From Paenibacillus agaridevorans (GTDB lineage: Bacteria > Bacillota > Bacilli > Paenibacillales > Paenibacillaceae), in assembly GCF_003112455.1 (NCBI RefSeq), contig NZ_BDQX01000171.1, positions 166,681 to 230,680 of the forward strand: a stretch of 64,000 nt of DNA, given 5' to 3'. A model generated the notes under the pieces. It saw only the letters and a list, made by a program, of their open reading frames with translations. It did no database searches and had not been told where the DNA came from. Shown here one piece after another: positions 1 through 8,958 of the stretch (the stretch's first letter is position 1; every line of letters begins with the position of its first letter). Both the position numbers and the translations under genes were made by a program.

Positions 1-3000
1 AAAGATCCCGGTCGCCGCATCGAAGGACGCTCCTTGAGGCAGATTCTGCGCGCCATACGTAACAGCGTCGTTCGTATTTACCGCTTCGACTTTAATGGTT
101 AGCAATCTCTCCGCAACGATGGACCGGCCTCTCAGCGATTCCAGCACTGGCATGCCTTCGATGTAGTCCAACGATTCCATTGCGTTGAGCAACTGGTTCG
201 CTGCTGCATCGATTGCCTCTTGGGCTGCATCTGCATCGTCCAATACGGTTGCCGCATTGGCCGCTTCCGTTGCAACAGCTTGCACGCTTTCAACCGTATA
301 AATGCCGGCCTCATTCACTGCGGATGCTTCAGCCAGCAATTCCGCGAGCAGCGTCTTGTCAATGCCAATTTCAAGGAACTCGATCTCTTCAAAGTTCACG
401 AAGCCGCTATGGTCGTCGTAAATGCGAATATAACGGTAGGGCGTCCTGTCGGGATTGAGGGCAGAATACCATTCATATAGACCTACCCCTTTAATGCGAT
501 GCAAATCCGTCCAATTCACTCCATCATTCGAGCCCTTGAAGACGATTTCGTTGATACGGGCAGTAGCATCCCTTCTCGGCAAGTAGCGGAACGTATCCAC
601 CATTTTTTCGTTCCCTGCGCCAAAGTCCACATCTACCCAGCTTTCCTTGGACCTGGTATGGGCAATCGTGGCGGGATTTCCATCAAATAAGAACCAGGCG
701 TTCTGTTCCTCGGAGATGTTATCGTTCTGCCAGAACTTCTCGGAGGCTCTGGCCATCGATGGCTCCACCTGTATTTTCGTCAGCAGCGTCCGAGACGAAA
801 CAAGCAGCTTCTTCGCGTCATAGATTTCGTCAATCAGCTGCGCCTCGTCAAATTCGTTCTCCATCATCTCCGCTGCAATACGATCCAACTGCTCATGGTA
901 CAGATAGAAGCTCGCCTTTGTATAGTCGTAGGCCGGCAAGCTCTTCGCTTCTTCCATCACCGTCGCAATCGAGTCAGCATTGACGGAAGCGACAGCCGAG
1001 AACGGTTGAGGGGAGCCGTCGTCGTGAACGGGCAGCACCTTGTAATACACGCTTCCATACCGCAGAGCGTCCCGGAATGGCATCGCTCTTGCACCCGTGA
1101 GGACCTCCTCCCAAGGGGAACCGTCTTCCAGCTCGGTCGTACCAGGCTTGAATACCGGATCGGTCAAACTCGCCTCCTCATCATAGGTGCGGTATACGTT
1201 GAACCATGAGGCATGCTTTGGTTTATTCCAATGCAAAGTGATTTGATCTTTATCCTTTTCCACAAACGGCATCAGACTCTCTCTCGGCATAGCCGATACG
1301 GTTACTTCGCTGAATGCCGCCTCTTGAGTCGAAACGAGTCCTGTATAATAGGCATATGGAAATAAACTTTCTGACATCGCGACGTATTCCCAATCGACTC
1401 CGTCCTTCGATACAAAAGCATAGGCGATCTGCGAATTATGATGCCACAATAGCTTGATATAAGGATAGTCGTCGACATGATACCCTTTAACTCCATGATT
1501 GAACGGACTTACAGGTTTACCGCCATTCCACACCACGAAGGATACTCGATTACGATCCTGCAATACCAGGTTTCCTTGGTCATCCGCGCCGAAATATAGA
1601 TAACGGGAATTTGCAGAAAGCTCTTCCCTTAACATAATACCGCTGAGAGCGCCGCTATTCTGATCAATTCGGGCACTAATAGAGCTATTGCCAACGGCTG
1701 TCTGATGGACAAAGTGGAAGGAATCCTGAATATCTCTTTTATAGATATTAAAATCATCTCCTACACCCAGGCCATTTCCATCCGCATCCTCGATTGTTAT
1801 CCCATCGCCGTTAACCGTTGCGCTGCCTTGGGTGGTGCCAATGAAATCCTGCTGCCATGGAGAAGCAAGATTTTTGGATGCGGCATCGCTCAGATCTGCT
1901 TTTGCGTGCCATGATTCCCAGCCTGATCCATGTTCATTCACGGCTTCCACTTTATAGTAATATTCTTTCCCGCCCACCACATCGGTGTCTTTATAGTGAT
2001 TGCCCGTTAACCCATCTGCAATCACGGCATACGGACCCTCTTCCGATTCGGAACGTTTGAGGGTATACGTTTTTCCTCCGGCAGTCGTTTTCCATATAAC
2101 ATCTACGCTACCATTTCCTTCAACCGCTTTGGCAAAATCAACATGATTTGGTTTTGGAGCCGGATCAAATTTGTTTGATAATTTTAGAATCATTCCTCTT
2201 TCAGGTCCAATGGTTACTTTGCCATTGACTACCGGAATAGTTGTTTTAGATACAAAATCGAAGATCTCGTTTCCTGTATAATCGGAAGGCAACTCCACCT
2301 CAAAGGAACGTTCATTTCCGTATTCAGCACGAGTGGTATTCGTGAGGATGAAATACTCCCCATATCTTGCAGCCATTAAATCCGTCAAAGATGAATAGGG
2401 ATGATCGACTTCAAAATTGTCCCGGACTACTGTACCAACCCCTGGCTGATAAGCAATGGGCAATATTTCACCTGCCAGGGCTGAAGGTGCGAATCCTTTG
2501 AGTGGCGGTTCTCCTCGCTGGAAATAGACATCCATATCTTGCGATCTGATGTAGTAATCTTCATATTGCAATTGATTATTGTGAGCAATCTGCACCAATC
2601 GCACATACTCAGGCGTGACAATATGAAGGTTTCCAGTTCCCGGAAATGCCATGTTATTCTTCGATAGCGACCCGAACATTCTAAAGTCCCCATCTCGCAT
2701 GGAGATGAAATTATTATCTACATCGATCCATGCAAACTGTTCATAGTCCTCCGGATTCACACCTAATGCGGCAATCTCTTGTTCTGTATAATAATCGAAA
2801 TCGGTCTGGGGAAGGACAACCCCGGCCTTAACATCATTAAATCTTGCATAGTCCTTCCGGGTATTGAATATATACTCATAGGTTTCACGCAGATGGAAAT
2901 CCCTCGAATTCAAATCGCCCATTAAGCGATTATCCATCTTCATCTGCTGTACGGCCCCTACGGTATATCTGGCATAGTCCCAATACTTCTCCCATTCCGG

Positions 3001-4929
3001 ACCGCTATATCGTTCCTCATGATCCGCCATATATTTTTCTAAATACGCATAGGACGTGCCATATCCGAGCATTCTGGCGCCATACGCAATCGTTCTGGAA
3101 GGCATACCCCCATTTCGTTCATCTAACGGGGAATTCATCGCTAATAGTCGTTTGCCCTCATCATCCAGATCAGCGATTCGAGTCCATAAACGACCATAAA
3201 AGCTGTTAAGAGCTTGTTTCAGAAGCTCATCATTGAGCGCTTCATCCCCAGGCTGATCCAAGGTTCGATAGAAGTATTCCAAAATATAATTGGTTACTTC
3301 CCCATAAATACCTACATAGTGATTTTCTCTTCCCAATCCGCCTTTGGTTAAATTTGTATGTTGTTCTCCATAAGGCTTGCGTCGAACGACGCGGCCCTCT
3401 TCATCCAATTTGCTTTTGGCGAGACCTTTCCCGACTATGTGTGTATAATCATCCGTAAAGACAGCCGAACCATCATGAGCAAATAAAGAATGATAGAGGT
3501 CTAATTCTTCCGCATTAGGTCCCACCAATACTTCTTCACCTAACCAGGGTTTTATTCCAAATATTTCGAATAAAATTTGATGACTGCGCTCTTTCCCTTC
3601 ATAAAATTCGGACCCTACCATTCTGAGCCCTTCATGAGCTTTCCATGCGCCTTCGTACGTATAGAATACTTGATTCGTAATATACGATTGTCTGGAACGG
3701 GCGAAATCAAAATTAGCCTTCAGCACTCGTTCCCATGCCATGCGGCGTGTTAATGCTTCCCCATTCCACCCTGCGCTGGCAAGAGAAAATTCGCCTTCCA
3801 CCGTTCCTGTATCAAAGGGTTGATCCAGGAAGGCATTATATTCTTCTTCTCCTAACACATCTTCATCAAAGATCAGGGTTTCCGCAAGATATAAAGCCTC
3901 TCCCAGTTCGCCGTAAAAGCCTCCCCAATCCCCTTGATGTCCTCCGCGAAGCACCATCCTTGTATCTTTGTAATAATTTTTCGTATGAACGTCAATGGCT
4001 TGGAACATGCGCATTAACGCTTCACGTTTCGCTTCCGGGGTTTTCATTGGAGATATGTCGTCTTTCAAGACCAAGGCATAATAACGAAGAGCATTTGTGT
4101 ATTTCGCGATATTTAACGTGTTGTTCGGATTTTGTCCAAGATGGTTATAATGATTCATAAAGGTGGTAATGGGTTCTTGGCTTAACTGCGCAACCTTTGC
4201 TTCAATTTCCTCAAAGGTATCACCGGATTTCAGTACGGTCCCCGGTTCCTGACCTTCTTTAAATTTATACCCCTGCACTTCATCCTCTACATCAATATAA
4301 GCCTGGGTATGGGTATAACCGGTATAGTACCCTCTTGATGGTTGTTCTACCTTCCCCCAAGGAATCGTTGTATTGATTGTGATTTCAACGATTTCCTTCC
4401 CTCTCGTCGACTCCAGAGGAAGCACAATGGTGCTGTATATAAATTGATTCGGTGCTCGTTCGCCACTTAACAGCGGGGAATAATCTCCCCCTTTGAAATA
4501 CCCGATCTGTTCGCCATTGATCACAATTTGTGCTCGAGAAGACATCGTCTCATCCCCGGCAAATTTAACCGTAAAGTAATTTTGCAGATACGGATCCACC
4601 TTCATCGAGAAGGTTAAAAAACCTCCGGTTTCTGAAGCAGGAATACGCGGCTCAGATACTCTGGCCTTCTCACCTAAAAAACCGGTGATCACGCTCGTAA
4701 AGTCCCCCCTGAAATTGTGAGCGTTTTCAGAATCAGGATTACCGAAGTCGATCTTATCCAGAATGCCTTTAGCTGGATCAGACTGAGCGGGTTCAGTCTG
4801 CGAATCTTCATTAGCCGCGAAGACACGATTATTCGGCGCGGGGACAAGCAATTGCAACAGCATGACTGCCGCCAGACAGACGGCCAGCGCGCGCGCCGCC
4901 CAGGTTGTTTTCTTGTTTTGCAAAATCAT
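1..4929 (-). CDS. Large secreted multidomain carbohydrate-active-type protein, C-terminus beyond window
   Basis: Open frame of 1643 codons running off the left edge, so the C-terminus is missing. The ATG at 4929 follows an AAGGAGAG ribosome site. Residues 1-35 form a signal peptide (basic start, ALAVCLAAVMLLQLLV core). Domains I can make out: an N-terminal beta-rich then helix-rich region of about 880 residues that I cannot assign to a family; fibronectin III (about 923-1013); a concanavalin-like/DUF1349-type sandwich (about 1020-1213); a second fibronectin III (1213-1322); an F5/8 type C discoidin-like domain (about 1390-1520, with WVDVDFG and YRYIRIYDD); a FIVAR-like helical module (1521-1590); and the start of a putative Ig-like domain. 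The helical N-terminal region, with blocks such as GDWGGFYGELGEALYLAETL, recalls the toroid fold of polysaccharide lyases, but this is only an impression. The adjacent importer and GH28 gene suggest a pectin-like substrate. The reading frame is clear; the activity is not. Confidence 0.8.
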   Translation of the reverse strand, partial: MILQNKKTTWAARALAVCLAAVMLLQLLVPAPNNRVFAANEDSQTEPAQSDPAKGILDKIDFGNPDSENAHNFRGDFTSVITGFLGEKARVSEPRIPASETGGFLTFSMKVDPYLQNYFTVKFAGDETMSSRAQIVINGEQIGYFKGGDYSPLLSGERAPNQFIYSTIVLPLESTRGKEIVEITINTTIPWGKVEQPSRGYYTGYTHTQAYIDVEDEVQGYKFKEGQEPGTVLKSGDTFEEIEAKVAQLSQEPITTFMNHYNHLGQNPNNTLNIAKYTNALRYYALVLKDDISPMKTPEAKREALMRMFQAIDVHTKNYYKDTRMVLRGGHQGDWGGFYGELGEALYLAETLIFDEDVLGEEEYNAFLDQPFDTGTVEGEFSLASAGWNGEALTRRMAWERVLKANFDFARSRQSYITNQVFYTYEGAWKAHEGLRMVGSEFYEGKERSHQILFEIFGIKPWLGEEVLVGPNAEELDLYHSLFAHDGSAVFTDDYTHIVGKGLAKSKLDEEGRVVRRKPYGEQHTNLTKGGLGRENHYVGIYGEVTNYILEYFYRTLDQPGDEALNDELLKQALNSFYGRLWTRIADLDDEGKRLLAMNSPLDERNGGMPSRTIAYGARMLGYGTSYAYLEKYMADHEERYSGPEWEKYWDYARYTVGAVQQMKMDNRLMGDLNSRDFHLRETYEYIFNTRKDYARFNDVKAGVVLPQTDFDYYTEQEIAALGVNPEDYEQFAWIDVDNNFISMRDGDFRMFGSLSKNNMAFPGTGNLHIVTPEYVRLVQIAHNNQLQYEDYYIRSQDMDVYFQRGEPPLKGFAPSALAGEILPIAYQPGVGTVVRDNFEVDHPYSSLTDLMAARYGEYFILTNTTRAEYGNERSFEVELPSDYTGNEIFDFVSKTTIPVVNGKVTIGPERGMILKLSNKFDPAPKPNHVDFAKAVEGNGSVDVIWKTTAGGKTYTLKRSESEEGPYAVIADGLTGNHYKDTDVVGGKEYYYKVEAVNEHGSGWESWHAKADLSDAASKNLASPWQQDFIGTTQGSATVNGDGITIEDADGNGLGVGDDFNIYKRDIQDSFHFVHQTAVGNSSISARIDQNSGALSGIMLREELSANSRYLYFGADDQGNLVLQDRNRVSFVVWNGGKPVSPFNHGVKGYHVDDYPYIKLLWHHNSQIAYAFVSKDGVDWEYVAMSESLFPYAYYTGLVSTQEAAFSEVTVSAMPRESLMPFVEKDKDQITLHWNKPKHASWFNVYRTYDEEASLTDPVFKPGTTELEDGSPWEEVLTGARAMPFRDALRYGSVYYKVLPVHDDGSPQPFSAVASVNADSIATVMEEAKSLPAYDYTKASFYLYHEQLDRIAAEMMENEFDEAQLIDEIYDAKKLLVSSRTLLTKIQVEPSMARASEKFWQNDNISEEQNAWFLFDGNPATIAHTRSKESWVDVDFGAGNEKMVDTFRYLPRRDATARINEIVFKGSNDGVNWTDLHRIKGVGLYEWYSALNPDRTPYRYIRIYDDHSGFVNFEEIEFLEIGIDKTLLAELLAEASAVNEAGIYTVESVQAVATEAANAATVLDDADAAQEAIDAAANQLLNAMESLDYIEGMPVLESLRGRSIVAERLLTIKVEAVNTNDAVTYGAQNLPQGASFDAATGIF

Positions 4930-5046
4930 AAGTGATGTCCTCTCCTTACATCATTTTTTTGGCTTGCTGCTTCTTTCGCCAACCCCAATCTTGCTTCGTA
5001 TACTCTCGTATTCTTTTCTCTCACCTCCCTTAGGGATGGAAGTACA

Positions 5047-5095
5047 TTAGGAGCAACTAAAGATTTGATTTAGCTAAATCTCTAGGTGCTCCTAA
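5047..5095 (-). terminator. Long near-perfect hairpin between binding-protein gene and the large secreted protein gene
   Basis: TTAGGAGCA at 5047 pairs with TGCTCCTAA ending at 5095. The arms continue inward for about 20 bp with two mismatches, leaving a loop of about 9 nt. It lies 27 bp past the stop of the solute-binding-protein gene on the same strand. Neither strand has a clear T-run after the stem. It may therefore stabilise the 3' end of the transporter mRNA or attenuate read-through rather than act as a classical terminator. Confidence 0.5.
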
Positions 5096-5121
5096 TTTAT
5101 CATGATGTAAGTTCCAGTATT

Positions 5122-6747
5122 TTAATTTTTCTGAGCGAGGAAGTCGTTGATTTGATTTTTTAATTCCTCTTTGATTTTTTCTACGCCCGAATCCTTCAGA
5201 TCCTTATTCATCTTCGCCAAATTATCTTCAACTTCGCCGAAACCGGACAATAAGAATGGAAGATACTTATCCATGACGGTGTTGGATTTGGCGATTTCAT
5301 TTTTTACAGGCTCTGGGTCAAATGTAAATCCTGCCAATACATGTTTCTGATACGTGTCCGGCTTATATTGATATTCCGTATATTGTTGAATCTGCTCCGG
5401 CAATCCGGCTGGAATTCTGGTCAATGTCGGATTCCAGGTCAATTGGTAACCAGGGAACGAGTAATTTTTTGCCGGATCGACACCGTCCGGAACTTTCCAC
5501 TGGTTCTCTCCAACAGCCTCCCAGTTTTCGCCTTCGATACCGTAAGTGAATAAGTCGTTGTTTTCCTGGCTAGAGAACAGCCAATCCAGGAATTCCATCG
5601 TTCTGTCGATTTTCTTGGAATTAGCAGGTCTTGCCACGAAATTCCACGCCTTGCCGTCCGTGGATTGCGTTCCAGGCGTCATTTCCTGATTGTTCTTCAT
5701 GATCGGCCAGAAACCGATCTCCGCATTCGGGTTCTTTGCCTTTTGCTCGGCTTCTTTCCCCTTGAAACCGCCTACAGTCAAGTATCCTGCAGCTTCAGGC
5801 TTACCTGTTCCAGTCGTGTTCGTCAAGGTATCTACCGGAATAAATGGGTTAAACCGCTTCGCTTGATTAAACTGGTTCATCAGATAATTCAGACCGTATT
5901 CGGGATGAAAGTTAGCCCATTCGGATGCCGGGTCGCCATAAGCCGCCACACCCGCAACGGATTTCCCGTCATCGGCGATTTGAACGTAAACAAAATTTTT
6001 CTTCGGATTTCCTTGGCCGGTGAACGGAAATACTTTCCCCTCCAGCTGTTGTGCATTGATATCGGTAAATAATTTAAAGAACGCCGTATTTCCATAGTTT
6101 CCAAACGGGATCATGTCTTTTTCGTTTTCTTTTACTTTTTCCAGGAAGTTATACAAATCGTCATAACTGCTGATCTCGTCCATTCCATACTTCTTTAATA
6201 AATCTTTTCTGTACCATACGCCCTCCATATCCATGAAAGAGTTGGTAATCGGAATGGCATAGGTTTTGCCGAAGAGCTTGTTATCATTGATATACTCTTC
6301 GGAGAAAGCCTTTTGAAGTCCAGGATATTTGGGGTTGTTAAAGTATTCGCTTAAATCCGCCAATACGCCGTCTTTGGCGAATTTAGTCAATTCCCACGGG
6401 ACAAACAGGTCGACGTCTTCTCCTGAAGTCATCCATAATTGATGTTTTGTTCCATAGTCGGCAACCGGTGTCCATACCACATTCAATTTCGTATTAAGCG
6501 TGTCTTGCGTCCGTTTCTCGAACTCTCTAAAGGCGGGATCGACATCGCGATAATGCCCGTTCTCATTCCCGAAGAAACGAATATTAAGCGTAACCGGATC
6601 CTTCTTGGCTGCAGGATCCGTACCTTCTGTCGGACTGCTGGTTGGCGCCGTGCTTTCAGAAGGCCCGTTGGTTTGCTTGCTGCATGCTGCGAATAAAGCA
6701 GCTAGCATCGTGACGGCAAGCAACGTGACTAAAAACTTTTTCTTCAT
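5122..6747 (-). CDS. Extracellular sugar-binding lipoprotein of an LplA-type ABC importer
   Basis: 541 residues, family 1-type solute-binding protein of the large (about 500-550 aa) LplA class. Residues 1-22 are a lipoprotein signal ending in the lipobox LFAAC, so Cys22 should be lipid-anchored; a Ser/Thr/Pro-rich linker follows. The ATG has a GGGAGG ribosome site. It is the third gene of an operon LplB permease - YtcP permease - binding protein, all minus strand, 55 bp after the YtcP gene. In this class the protein delivers oligosaccharides to the two permeases. The specific sugar cannot be read from the sequence. The neighbouring GH28 enzyme, which shares a promoter box with this operon, suggests a pectic oligosaccharide. 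No ATPase subunit is encoded nearby. Confidence 0.92.
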   Translation of the reverse strand: MKKKFLVTLLAVTMLAALFAACSKQTNGPSESTAPTSSPTEGTDPAAKKDPVTLNIRFFGNENGHYRDVDPAFREFEKRTQDTLNTKLNVVWTPVADYGTKHQLWMTSGEDVDLFVPWELTKFAKDGVLADLSEYFNNPKYPGLQKAFSEEYINDNKLFGKTYAIPITNSFMDMEGVWYRKDLLKKYGMDEISSYDDLYNFLEKVKENEKDMIPFGNYGNTAFFKLFTDINAQQLEGKVFPFTGQGNPKKNFVYVQIADDGKSVAGVAAYGDPASEWANFHPEYGLNYLMNQFNQAKRFNPFIPVDTLTNTTGTGKPEAAGYLTVGGFKGKEAEQKAKNPNAEIGFWPIMKNNQEMTPGTQSTDGKAWNFVARPANSKKIDRTMEFLDWLFSSQENNDLFTYGIEGENWEAVGENQWKVPDGVDPAKNYSFPGYQLTWNPTLTRIPAGLPEQIQQYTEYQYKPDTYQKHVLAGFTFDPEPVKNEIAKSNTVMDKYLPFLLSGFGEVEDNLAKMNKDLKDSGVEKIKEELKNQINDFLAQKN

Positions 6748-6802
6748 TTTTTTTCCTCCCTTTTATTGGTCCATGCATATATACTAAACCGCTTTTGCGG
6801 GT

Positions 6803-7684
6803 TTAGCCTTTAACGGCTCCAACTACTAACCCCTTAACAAAGTACTTTTGCACAAATGGATAAACAAATATAATAGGGCCTGTAGTGACTACGGCTGTAG
6901 CCATTTTAACCGTATTTTTGGGGGCAACATAATTAATCACAGCTCCTTGCATGTAATCCATTTGATACATAAAGTCCACTTCTCTCAGTACCTTCATGAT
7001 CAGATATTGCAAGGAGTACAGATCTTTATCGTTAATATAAAGGGTGGCTTCAAACCACTTGTTCCAGAAACCGAGTCCATAAAACAATCCGATTGTTGCC
7101 AGTGCGGGTTTTGCCAATGGAAGGATGATTTTAAATAAAATATAGATGTCATTCGCTCCGTCTATTTTGGCGGACTCAGCCAGCGAATCCGGTATTTGAT
7201 TGAAGAAATTTCTTAACAGAAACATATTAAACGGATTAATCAACGCCGGTACAATATAAACCAGGATATTATCGCTTAAACCTAAATATTTGGAGATAAG
7301 GAGGTACGAAGGTATCAAACCTCCGTTAAACAACATCGTAAAAAAGACGAAAAAAGCAAATTTGTTTCTGTGGGTAAACGTTTTGACGGAAAGGGCATAA
7401 GCCATAGCGCTGGTAAGGATCAGGCAAAGGAATGTACCCGCAACCGTGATAATGATCGTTGTCCTGTATGCGGTGAATATGGTGTTATCCTGAAAGATGA
7501 CCTCGTAAGCAAATAACGAGAAATCTTTTGGAATAAGAGAAAAACCGGTTAATTGTACAGCTTTTTCGCCCGACAGGGAGCTTGATATAATAAGGATAAA
7601 AGGCACAATGCAAAATATTGAAAATATGGCCATGAACACATAAGAAAATAGATCTATTGCTTTATTCTCCAAGCTGCTCTTCAT
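6803..7684 (-). CDS. Carbohydrate ABC transporter permease, YtcP/MalG type
   Basis: 293 residues, six predicted membrane spans. The inner-membrane EAA loop reads ESAKIDGANDIYILFKIILP, the surface that docks the ATPase. I place the start at the ATG at 7684 (protein begins MKSSLENK) because AAGGAGA sits just upstream. An ATG 14 codons earlier lies inside the end of the preceding gene and has no ribosome site. Second gene of the LplB-YtcP-LplA operon, starting 16 bp after the LplB stop. It forms the channel with the LplB subunit. Confidence 0.92.
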   Translation of the reverse strand: MKSSLENKAIDLFSYVFMAIFSIFCIVPFILIISSSLSGEKAVQLTGFSLIPKDFSLFAYEVIFQDNTIFTAYRTTIIITVAGTFLCLILTSAMAYALSVKTFTHRNKFAFFVFFTMLFNGGLIPSYLLISKYLGLSDNILVYIVPALINPFNMFLLRNFFNQIPDSLAESAKIDGANDIYILFKIILPLAKPALATIGLFYGLGFWNKWFEATLYINDKDLYSLQYLIMKVLREVDFMYQMDYMQGAVINYVAPKNTVKMATAVVTTGPIIFVYPFVQKYFVKGLVVGAVKG

Positions 7685-7700
7685 TTTCAATCTCCTTCCT

Positions 7701-8681
7701 TTAAAAAATGGCAGAATCCGAATCATATTTCCTGGCCAAATAATTCGCTACAAATACGATGACTAAACCTACAAGAGATTGATAAAATCCGATCGCGGCA
7801 GTCATGCTCATTTCATTCATTTGCCTGAGCATTCTGAATACATAAGTATCAATGACATCGGTCGCCTCATACAAACTAGGGTTGTCGCCTACAATCGCAT
7901 AGATCATTCCCAGATCTCCGTGGAATATGCCTCCGATGCCAAATAAGGTCAATAGAACGGCTGTTGATCTAAGCTGCGGCAACGTAATCTTTGTAATACA
8001 CTGCAACCGGCTTGCCCCGTCAATTTTGGCAGCTTCATACATACTCTGGTCCATGCCTGCTATAGCTGCCAAATAGATAACGGAGCCGAAACCCGCATCT
8101 TTCCATATTTTTAAAACAACCAGTATGGCAACCCATAAATTCGGATTGGAATAAAAATTGATTTCCTCTCCTTCCTGAATAAAACCAAACGTTTTTAGAA
8201 TGGCATTAATAAAACCTACATCCGTCGACAATAATGCAAAAACAAACATCGACACCAAGGTCCAGGAAATAAAATGCGGCAGAATGACAACAGATTGTGT
8301 CGCTTTCTTATAATGTTTGGATCTGATTTCGGATAAAACAATGGCAATCAGGATCGCAAAAAACAAACCGGAAAAAAGAAACAATAGGTTTAAATACACG
8401 GTGTTCCAGGTTACGACCAGCCAATCCTTTGAGGAGAAAAAATACTCGAAATTTTTCAGACCTACAAATTCACTTCCGAAAAGTCCTTTCATCACATTAA
8501 AGTCTTGAAAAGCTAAGATGATTCCTACCATCGGCAGGTATGAGAAAATCACAAAAAATAAAACGCCTGGTAAAACCAATAAGTATAAATATAAATTTTG
8601 TTTCAAATCCGATAGGAAGCTCTTTTTTTTCTTCTTCATCACTACGCGGTCCGCTTTGTTACTGCTCAATGCTACACTCAT
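7701..8681 (-). CDS. Carbohydrate ABC transporter permease, LplB type
   Basis: 326 residues with six membrane spans and the EAA loop EAAKIDGASRLQCITKITLP. The N-terminal tail is strongly basic (MKKKKK), as is usual for LplB proteins. First gene of the importer operon. The frame opens with ATG at 8690, but that codon directly abuts the GGGAGG ribosome site; the ATG at 8681 has 9 nt spacing and is the better start (MSVALSS). Transcription should begin at the promoter at 8758-8786. That promoter lies in a block shared with the GH28 gene, so expression probably follows the membrane AraC regulator encoded next door. Confidence 0.92.
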   Translation of the reverse strand: MSVALSSNKADRVVMKKKKKSFLSDLKQNLYLYLLVLPGVLFFVIFSYLPMVGIILAFQDFNVMKGLFGSEFVGLKNFEYFFSSKDWLVVTWNTVYLNLLFLFSGLFFAILIAIVLSEIRSKHYKKATQSVVILPHFISWTLVSMFVFALLSTDVGFINAILKTFGFIQEGEEINFYSNPNLWVAILVVLKIWKDAGFGSVIYLAAIAGMDQSMYEAAKIDGASRLQCITKITLPQLRSTAVLLTLFGIGGIFHGDLGMIYAIVGDNPSLYEATDVIDTYVFRMLRQMNEMSMTAAIGFYQSLVGLVIVFVANYLARKYDSDSAIF

Positions 8682-8729
8682 ACTGATCATCCTCCCTATA
8701 TGCTAAGCAAATCTCATGGCTCGCGTCGT

Positions 8730-8823
8730 GGTCACACTGAAAGCCCTTTCCCCTATGACTCTAATGGTACATTTATGCTCGTTCAAGTTCGCGTTTTATC
8801 AATCATGACGTTTTGATTGTATT
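8730..8823 (-). promoter_or_regulatory. Promoter block of the importer operon, shared with the GH28 gene
   Basis: On the minus strand a -35 TTGAAC (8786-8781), 17-bp spacer and -10 TAGAGT (8763-8758) fit a sigma-A promoter. Immediately upstream of the -35 lies an inverted ATCAA-N10-TTGAT overlapping a TGATAAAACG motif. Downstream of the -10 is GGCTTTCAGTGT followed by ACC. The same elements in the same order occur at 12855-12945 in front of the GH28 gene. A site abutting the -35 is where AraC activators usually bind. Slightly further upstream, 8822-8836 holds the palindrome GAACCGGTTC, which has no counterpart at the GH28 promoter. Confidence 0.65.
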
Positions 8824-8890
8824 TGAACCGGTTCGAAAACACGCTTCAACGTATCCCGATGCTATTTGAACTCCGGCGGATTACAAGAAA

Positions 8891-8947
8891 AAAGAACCGA
8901 CAGCTTGGATGACTACATCGACATAGTCATACCGCTATCGGTTCTTT
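8891..8947 (-). terminator. Terminator of the membrane AraC gene
   Basis: Arms AAAGAACCGA-AGC and GCT-TCGGTTCTTT enclose a second small stem (ATGACTA/TAGTCAT). On the minus strand the structure is followed by TTTTTTC. It sits 12 bp after the stop of the AraC gene. Confidence 0.7.
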
Positions 8948-8958
8948 GTCCTTCCCCT

